51,057 bases of DNA, taken from Muribaculaceae bacterium. GTDB taxonomy: Bacteria; Bacteroidota; Bacteroidia; Bacteroidales; Muribaculaceae. Positions 45,229 through 51,057 of this stretch are shown here, in pieces (the first letter of the stretch is position 1; each line of letters starts with the position of its first letter). The notes under the pieces are model-generated. The model was given only the letters and a program-made list of their open reading frames with translations. It had not been told where the DNA came from and ran no database searches. A program made the translations under genes and the position numbers. Location: positions 1 to 51,057 of the forward strand of contig JAGATX010000014.1 of assembly GCA_017621055.1 (NCBI GenBank). The letters are read 5' to 3'.

Positions 45229-48200
45229 ATGGAAAATAACAACAATGCGCTGCCGGCAGGCAAACTGCTGAAAAGTGCCGAACGCACTTACCGCATCGTC
45301 AAGACCCTCGGCGCCGGAGGCTTCGGTATCACATACCTCGTCGAAGCCCAGTCGGTGGAGAACGGCCAGGTATCGTCGTTCTTCTTCGCCATGAAGGAAC
45401 ATTTCATAACCCGATGCTGCGAGCGCAGCCAATCCGACAGTAAAATTGTATACTCCAACCCTGTGCGTGAGGAAGTTATTAACTCGCAGAAAGACTTTCT
45501 CGCTGAGGCAGCCCGCCTGCAGCAGGTAGGGCGCCGCCATCCCAATATCGTGGATGTTTGCGATATTTTCGAGGCCAACAATACGGCTTACTATGTCATG
45601 GACTATCTCCATGGCCAGTCGCTGCGCCAATATGTTAACTCGCGCGGCGCCCTCTCGCCACAGGAGGCCGTGGCTATGATAGCACCCATTATCGACGCCA
45701 TAGGTTTCCTCCACGCCAACCGCATGACCCACCTGGACATCAAGCCCGACAACATAATGCTGACGACGGCTCCCGAGGGCGGCCTCATGCCCGTGCTCAT
45801 CGACTTCGGCCTGAGCAAGCATTACGATGAAAGCGGCACACCCACGTCGACCATCAACACCCTGGCTTGCTCCGACGGTTACTCGCCCATCGAACAGTAC
45901 GGCGGTATCACCACATTCTCGCCCACGGCCGATATCTACGCGCTGGGCGCCACCCTGCTGTTCACCCTCACGGGCCGCGACCCCCGCAAGTCCACCGAGA
46001 TGACGCCTGCCGAGCTCAACGCCTCGCTGGCCATGCTGCCGCCGGCACTTGCCCAGCTCATTGCGGCAATGATGAACTCAAACCGCCTCAACCGCCCGCA
46101 GAACGCCGGCGAGGTGCTCGCTTATCTCCAGCAGTACAACATGATGCCGGCTCCGGGCGCCCCAGCTCCGGCAGCATCGGCAGCAGCATATGCAGCCCCC
46201 GCCGCACCGGCATATAACGCCCCGGCACCCGCTTACAACGCCCCCGCGCCCGCATATAACGCCCCTGACAACAACGCCACCGTACCTCTGGGCGGCGGTG
46301 CCGGCATGCCGCCCGCCGGCGGCAACCGACCCGCACAGCCCTATGCCGCCGCCGGACGTCCGGCACCCGCGCCCCGTCAGCCCAAGAAACAGAACAAAAC
46401 CGTGCTGTTCATAGCCCTGGGCGCCGCCGCCGTGGTGGTTCTCGGTATTATCGCCGCCGTGCTCATATGGCTCTTCGGCGGAAATATCCACGATTATGAC
46501 CGTGTGCCCAGCGCCGTAGACCGGTACGTCGACCTCACATCGGATCCCACCTCCGATCAGGGTGCGCAGAGCCTTGCAATGACAAACTCTCTGGAAACTC
46601 CCCTGCAGGTATTCCTCATGTGGTCGGGCGACCGTGACCTCGACCTCATCGTCCATGCCCCCAACGGCCAGGAAACTAACCGCAACAACACCGAAAGCGG
46701 CGAACTCGGCGCCTATTTCTCCGGCGACGCCTTCGGAGGCTCGCACGCAATGGAATACGTGTCGTTCGCCACTCCCGCAAGCGGCCAGTACGACGTCTTC
46801 GCAACTACAATGAGCGTAATTCCCGAAAACGGCACAGAAGTGCGCGTGGTTGTCATCGAAAATGGTAATCCTCGCACTTACAAGGCACGTCTGGTACCCA
46901 ACGACGAAGGGGTGAGCACTTATATGCTCGCTTCGTTCGACTATACCGCCGGTGAAGCCACGGTAGCCGAACAAGACGAGGAAAATGTTGACGTAGAAGA
47001 GGGTGTTGAAGAAGAAACTCGCCAAGAGCCCGCAGCTCCCGCACCGCGCAACGACGCACCGGCTCCCGCGCCCGTGCCCCAGAACCCCGGTGTGCCCGCA
47101 CCGTCGCCCTCGCCCGCTACCGGCAGCAACCGCTGGCAGGGTCCGTACCGCTACAGCTCCGGCGACAACGTAGAGAACTACTACACCCTCAGCGGCATGA
47201 CCTCCGGCAACGACGCCGCCGCACAGCGCCGCGCATCGGGTCTCACCGGCTCCGGTCCCATCAAGATAAGCCTGCTCTGGGACACCAACGCCGATATGGA
47301 CCTCTATGTCAACACTCCCGGCGGTACCGACGTATACTGGTTCTCTCGCGATGACAACACCACCGGCGGACATCACAGCGGCGACAACCTCGGCAACGGC
47401 TCCGGCAGCTTCGAGAGCATTTCGTTCAGCTCGCCAACAAACGGAACCTACGACGTCTTTGTACGCGTAGGCACCGGTGCCGTCGGCGACCGTTTCAAGG
47501 TCGTTGTCAAGAATGGCAGCAACGTCCGCACCTACGCCTGCACCGTGCCCTCCTTCACCGGCAACCAGCGATACATCAAGATCGCCGCCATGACGGCATC
47601 GGGCTACAGCGGCCGACAGCAGGGCACATCGCCTACCACAAACACCGGCGGCTGGGGTTATGTGGACTCCGGCACGACCTCCTACTCCCATGGCTCATTT
47701 ATCAGCCGCTATCGTCTGGCTCACCCCTACACCGGTCACGACGCCACGGCACAGCGCCGAGCTTCCAACGCCACCGGCAGCGGTCCACTCAAGATAACAC
47801 TCCTGTGGGACAGCAGCAACGACCTCGACCTCTGTGTCAACGATCCCGCAGGTACTGACATCTACTACGGCAACCGAACCAAGCAGAGCACCGGCGCAAA
47901 CCACACCGGCGACCAGATGGGTGGCAGCAACAGCTACGAGAGCATATCCTGGTCCAACCCCGGCAATGGTCTATACGACGTGTTCGTACGCTGCCGCGGC
48001 AGCGTGCCCTCCGGCGGCCTGCCCGTAAAAGTTGTGATCAAAGCCGGCACCTCCGTGACAACCTACGCAGTTAAGCTCCCCGAAGGCAACGGTACCGACT
48101 ACAAGATTGCCGGCTACAGCTACAGCGGCGGCGGCAGCCCCAACAATGACATCCCGTCCACCCACGGCAATGCATCGACATCCTCATACTCCAGCGGCAA

Positions 48201-48630
48201 CGCCGTGACGAGCTACATACGCGCCAACGTCAGCACCACCCACAACACCTCGCTGGAGCGCCGCGCACGCAACCTCAGCGGCAGCGCTACCCTCCGCGTA
48301 ACGGCATTCTGGGATTGCTCGGGCGACATCGACCTGATTGTAAACACCCACAACGGCACCGACGTCTACTTCGCCAATACCACCGACAGCACCACCGGCG
48401 CCCACTTCAGCGGCGACCAGTTCGGCGGCAACGGCTCCTATGAGAGCATACGCTTCACCAACCCGCGTTCGGGACTCTACGATGTCTTTGTCCGCGCTCG
48501 CTCCAGCTTCGAATCAGGCGGCAAGGTCACAGTTGTGATCAACGACGGTTCCAGCAACTACACCTACACCACCCGTATCTACCCCCACGGTGAAACCCGC
48601 GATTACAAGATCACCGGCTACAGTCGCTAA
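45229..48630 (+). CDS. Transmembrane Ser/Thr protein kinase with four DUF2135-like ectodomain repeats
   Basis: 1133 residues. The cytoplasmic kinase domain (about 20-300) has the glycine loop LGAGGFGITYL, catalytic Lys56 (FAMKEHF), HLDIKPDN (168-175) and DFG (192-194), then GYSPIEQYGG; it is a non-RD type because the HRD Arg is Leu. A Pro/Ala-rich linker with three PAYNAPA units (about 307-388) leads to one membrane helix (391-416). Outside are four beta-sandwich repeats, about 455-570, 676-790, 852-965 and 1020-1133. Each carries L-W-x(4-5)-D-[LIM]-DL-x-V, SGD/TGD-x-x-G, and GxYDVF. They resemble the YfaP/DUF2135 fold, a family assignment I infer. R1 and R2 are separated by an acidic then Pro-rich linker. 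This looks like a receptor kinase sensing an extracytoplasmic signal. The companion gene follows after 36 bases. Confidence 0.85.
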   Translation: MENNNNALPAGKLLKSAERTYRIVKTLGAGGFGITYLVEAQSVENGQVSSFFFAMKEHFITRCCERSQSDSKIVYSNPVREEVINSQKDFLAEAARLQQVGRRHPNIVDVCDIFEANNTAYYVMDYLHGQSLRQYVNSRGALSPQEAVAMIAPIIDAIGFLHANRMTHLDIKPDNIMLTTAPEGGLMPVLIDFGLSKHYDESGTPTSTINTLACSDGYSPIEQYGGITTFSPTADIYALGATLLFTLTGRDPRKSTEMTPAELNASLAMLPPALAQLIAAMMNSNRLNRPQNAGEVLAYLQQYNMMPAPGAPAPAASAAAYAAPAAPAYNAPAPAYNAPAPAYNAPDNNATVPLGGGAGMPPAGGNRPAQPYAAAGRPAPAPRQPKKQNKTVLFIALGAAAVVVLGIIAAVLIWLFGGNIHDYDRVPSAVDRYVDLTSDPTSDQGAQSLAMTNSLETPLQVFLMWSGDRDLDLIVHAPNGQETNRNNTESGELGAYFSGDAFGGSHAMEYVSFATPASGQYDVFATTMSVIPENGTEVRVVVIENGNPRTYKARLVPNDEGVSTYMLASFDYTAGEATVAEQDEENVDVEEGVEEETRQEPAAPAPRNDAPAPAPVPQNPGVPAPSPSPATGSNRWQGPYRYSSGDNVENYYTLSGMTSGNDAAAQRRASGLTGSGPIKISLLWDTNADMDLYVNTPGGTDVYWFSRDDNTTGGHHSGDNLGNGSGSFESISFSSPTNGTYDVFVRVGTGAVGDRFKVVVKNGSNVRTYACTVPSFTGNQRYIKIAAMTASGYSGRQQGTSPTTNTGGWGYVDSGTTSYSHGSFISRYRLAHPYTGHDATAQRRASNATGSGPLKITLLWDSSNDLDLCVNDPAGTDIYYGNRTKQSTGANHTGDQMGGSNSYESISWSNPGNGLYDVFVRCRGSVPSGGLPVKVVIKAGTSVTTYAVKLPEGNGTDYKIAGYSYSGGGSPNNDIPSTHGNASTSSYSSGNAVTSYIRANVSTTHNTSLERRARNLSGSATLRVTAFWDCSGDIDLIVNTHNGTDVYFANTTDSTTGAHFSGDQFGGNGSYESIRFTNPRSGLYDVFVRARSSFESGGKVTVVINDGSSNYTYTTRIYPHGETRDYKITGYSR

Positions 48631-48666
48631 GTTCAATAAACCAACCTGCTAAATCAATCGTTAACC

Positions 48667-50436
48667 ATGGCAGAAAATAACCAGAATCCGCCGGTACCGC
48701 CCGTGCCCCCCACGCCGCAGGCACCGCAGAACCCACAGATGCCCCAGAACCCGCCGACGCCACAGGCTCCCGGAAATTTCGCACCCCAGCAGCCGGCCCC
48801 CAATTTCGGCTACCCCATGAACGGCGCTCCCGGCGCCCCCGTGCCTCCGGCACCAAAAGGCGGCACACCGGCTGACTTCGTCAAGAACCATCCGCTGCTC
48901 ATAGGCGGTATCGCCGCCGGCGCCGTGGTATTCCTCTTCGCCTTTGCCGCTGTGATTTACTTTGTGTTCTTCTCCAGCAACATCAAGGAGTATGACCGTA
49001 TCCCCAGCGCCATAAACACATATTATGACTATGACGCCTCCAAGAGCCACAACGCCTCGGCCGAAGAATATGCCCGCGTACACGGCCACGAAAATCCTCT
49101 GCAGATTTCTCTGATGTGGAACGGCACTAATGATTACGATCTGATTGTTCACCAGCCTAACGGCACCGAACTTTACTTCGGCAACCCCACCGACCGCGAA
49201 ACCTACGCCCATTTCAGCGGCGACGCCATGGGCGACGCCCCCTCCGGTGAGTTCAACATCGAGACTGTCGAAATAGAGAACCCCATGAACGGCGACTACG
49301 ACGTCTTTGTCCGCGCTCGTGGCCTCCATTCCGACTATGAGTCGCGCCTTATGGTCGTGGTGATAGAGAACGGCCGGGCACGCACATATGAGGCACGCCT
49401 CAAAGCCAACAAAGAGGGCATCAACGATTTCCTCATCGCCGACTTCGACTGCGACGACTTCAATTACGACCCGGCCTACGTGCCCCGCAACGCCTGGGAA
49501 GGCCCCGAAAGCTTCTCCTCCGGCGACCGCGTGAGTGAATACTGGACTCTCACCGGCACATCAACAGTCTCCGACAATGCCGCCGTGCAGAAGGCCATGA
49601 GCCTCAGCGGCAGCGACCAGCTCAAAATTGCCCTCCTCTGGAACGGCACGCCCGACCTCGACCTCTATGTCAACGCCCCCAACAGCAAAGATATCTACTA
49701 TGGCCACCGCGAGGACCGCAACAGCACGGGCCGCCACAGCGGCGACGATGTAGGCGGCGGCGAAAGCTCCGAATGTGTATCGTTCGCCGCTCCGCTCAAC
49801 GGCATTTACGATGTGTTTGTGCGCGTAGGTACGTCGGCCATCGACCAGTCTTTCAAGGTCGTGGTTCTCAACAACGGCGCTTCGCAGGTATATGAATGCA
49901 CTGTGCCGGCTTTCGACGGCAGTCAGCGCTTTGTCAAGGTCACCCAGCTCGACGTAAACTACGACACCGTGACCGACGCTCCCCGCACGCGTGCTGGCTC
50001 CGGCACTTACTACTCGCCCGGCTACGCCATCTCACGCTACACCGAAGCAAACGTATCGACAACGGCAAGTCCTTACCATCAGATGCGTGCCGAGGGTGTC
50101 AACGGCGGCAACGGACTCCGCATTACCCTCTTTTGGGACAACAGCGTAGACCTCGATCTCATTGTCAACGGTGCCAGCGGCAGCGATGTGTATTATGGTA
50201 ACCGCAACGCCGGCGGTGGTCACCATGGAGGCGACAACATGGGCTCCGGCCTCGGCAATTTCGAGACTGTTTACTTCAACAACCCCTCCAGCGGCCTGTA
50301 CGACGTCTTTGTCCGCGCTCGCGGCGAGGCTGAAGTTACCGTCGTGATCGAAGACCGCGGCAACTTCCGATGCTATACCGGCACCCTCGTGCCCTCCGGC
50401 AACAGCGACTTCCGCATAGCCAGCTTCAACCGCTAA
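48667..50436 (+). CDS. Kinase-less membrane companion with three DUF2135-like repeats
   Basis: 589 residues. The N-terminus is a Pro/Gln/Asn-rich cytoplasmic stretch (about 1-70), followed by one membrane helix (about 78-102). Right outside is NIKEYDRIPSAINTYYDY, which matches NIHDYDRVPSAVDRYVDL of the kinase. Three repeats follow (about 145-260, 318-430 and 483-589), each with the W-x(4-5)-D-DL-x-V and YDVFVR signatures. They correspond best to kinase repeats 1, 2 and 4. No enzymatic motif is visible. The gene is the second of the operon and is followed by a very strong terminator. It probably arose by duplication of the kinase ectodomain and may be a co-receptor or a regulator that pairs with it; this role is inference. 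Confidence 0.82.
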   Translation: MAENNQNPPVPPVPPTPQAPQNPQMPQNPPTPQAPGNFAPQQPAPNFGYPMNGAPGAPVPPAPKGGTPADFVKNHPLLIGGIAAGAVVFLFAFAAVIYFVFFSSNIKEYDRIPSAINTYYDYDASKSHNASAEEYARVHGHENPLQISLMWNGTNDYDLIVHQPNGTELYFGNPTDRETYAHFSGDAMGDAPSGEFNIETVEIENPMNGDYDVFVRARGLHSDYESRLMVVVIENGRARTYEARLKANKEGINDFLIADFDCDDFNYDPAYVPRNAWEGPESFSSGDRVSEYWTLTGTSTVSDNAAVQKAMSLSGSDQLKIALLWNGTPDLDLYVNAPNSKDIYYGHREDRNSTGRHSGDDVGGGESSECVSFAAPLNGIYDVFVRVGTSAIDQSFKVVVLNNGASQVYECTVPAFDGSQRFVKVTQLDVNYDTVTDAPRTRAGSGTYYSPGYAISRYTEANVSTTASPYHQMRAEGVNGGNGLRITLFWDNSVDLDLIVNGASGSDVYYGNRNAGGGHHGGDNMGSGLGNFETVYFNNPSSGLYDVFVRARGEAEVTVVIEDRGNFRCYTGTLVPSGNSDFRIASFNR

Positions 50437-50448
50437 TACCCTATCCTC

Positions 50449-50484
50449 CACAAAAAAGCACCTCTCCGGAGGTGCTTTTTTGTG
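50449..50484 (+). terminator. Strong intrinsic terminator of the kinase operon
   Basis: A perfect 16-bp stem (50449-50464 with 50469-50484), loop TCCG, with A run before and T run after. It lies 12 bases past the stop. Confidence 0.95.
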
Positions 50485-51057
50485 TCCATGAGGGGGCGCA
50501 CGGTAGGGACGTGCCATGGCACGTCCGCGCCGCAAGTGAGGGCTGTACGGCAGAAGCCAACAAACAGCATAGATAAAATAAACTTCGAAAAAGTTTTCCA
50601 ATGACAAACTCCTGATAAGCGAAGCGTCACCTGGGGTTGGACATTGGGACACCTCCGAGGTGTTCGCTGCCGGCGAGGTGATAGGAGGGGAGGTTGCCAA
50701 CCCCCCACTGGCAGGGCGCCCTGAGCAGGCAGGAGCCCGCAGAGCGATATCTCTACAACCCGCTGCGGAGCGTCAGCGGAGCTGCGGGACATCGCACTCC
50801 CACTCCCACCGATGCCGAGCCCGTCAGGGCGACGACTCGGAACCGGCGTGAGCCAATCGGAGGGGAGGTTGACAACTTCCCCACGCCCAGGCTGACCGCG
50901 AAGGTGCTGTCGACGCTGCGAGGCATCGCCCTGCGGGCTCGCCTCGCTGATTTTTTGGAGAGGCGCGCTATCCCATGGCTCCGCACATGGGTTGTAGAGA
51001 TATCGCCCTCCGGGCTCTCTCAGCAGTACTCCCTCCGACGTGTTCGACATCGGCGAG
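50485..51057. repeat. Dispersed palindrome-rich repeat region, right copy; no gene
   Basis: About 570 bases without a credible gene. The block 50627-50665 matches the left-end block 478-520, with the hairpin stem 50649-50655/50657-50663 retained. GCGATATCTCTACAACCC (50744-50761) recurs inverted at 50989-51006, a perfect 18-bp inverted repeat 227 bases apart. A GGAGGGGAGGTTG motif appears twice in direct orientation (about 50684 and 50861). Several other short palindromes are present. I see no promoter or ORF with real protein character. The window may end because the assembly broke in this repeat. Confidence 0.6.

Noticed and set aside
46208-46270. Short DNA repeat in the kinase gene as a CRISPR-like array
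   Set aside because: It encodes the tandem PAYNAPA peptide of the linker, in frame and without spacers; no cas genes are present.
46078-47691. 537-codon minus-strand frame opposite the kinase ectodomain
   Set aside because: It mirrors the repetitive Gly/Asp-rich repeats; there are no start signals and no protein features.
50433-51050. 205-codon minus-strand ORF at the right end
   Set aside because: It runs through the dispersed repeat and the kinase-operon terminator and has no coherent protein character.
1-51057. tRNA genes, insertion sequences, prophage or integrase genes
   Set aside because: I looked through the intergenic stretches and found no cloverleaf-like sequence, transposase or recombinase; the gaps are explained by promoters, terminators, the riboswitch and the dispersed repeats.

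Overview
The window reads as chromosomal DNA of a gut Bacteroidales, most like the Muribaculaceae/Duncaniella group. The grounds are the SusC/SusD outer-membrane pair, NigD-like, DUF3943, DUF349 and DUF3467 proteins, type-IX-like C-terminal tails on secreted proteins, GC-rich codon use, and many promoters of the Bacteroidales form TTTG-N20-TAnnTTTG with no sigma-70 type sites. The species assignment is inference. The two ends look like natural assembly breaks: the left end lies in the leader of what is probably an rRNA operon transcribed leftward, and the right end lies in a dispersed palindromic repeat that also occurs near the left end.

Left third (1-19,800), almost all on the minus strand. 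After tandem rrn-type promoters (134-277) and a repeat element (about 300-640) come two very large secreted proteins (a cleaved-adhesin/fibronectin protein and an M6 metalloprotease), a GHL10-type glycosidase with a small lipoprotein downstream, and a four-gene SusC / SusD / lipoprotein / PKD-lipoprotein nutrient-uptake operon. A 10-bp inverted repeat surrounds the candidate -7 box of that operon.

Middle (19,800-41,600), mainly plus strand housekeeping genes: trmD; a DUF3943 protein; a divergent SDR-like gene; an AspT/YidE-type transporter; alkaline phosphatase, rsmA and mgtE packed together; DUF349; then a close-packed run of polyprenyl-phosphate sugar transferase, AddA-like helicase-nuclease, C69 dipeptidase, SlyD-like isomerase with a cysteine-rich tail, LolD-like ATPase, NigD-like lipoprotein, DUF3467 and cysS. 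Next is metK, with a textbook promoter and a leader that I read as a SAM-II riboswitch. The metK frame is broken by one in-frame TAG exactly in the conserved GAGDQG signature, and two other signature positions also deviate.

Right part (41,600-51,057): a PpiD-like chaperone, a ComF-type phosphoribosyltransferase, a small membrane-anchored unknown, and the most novel-looking unit, a two-gene operon with its own promoter and strong terminator. Gene one is a transmembrane Ser/Thr kinase with four DUF2135/YfaP-like beta-sandwich repeats outside the membrane. Gene two is a kinase-less paralogue with the same juxtamembrane motif and three matching repeats. I infer a surface or periplasmic sensing system made of a receptor kinase and a co-receptor. 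The final 570 bases carry no convincing gene.
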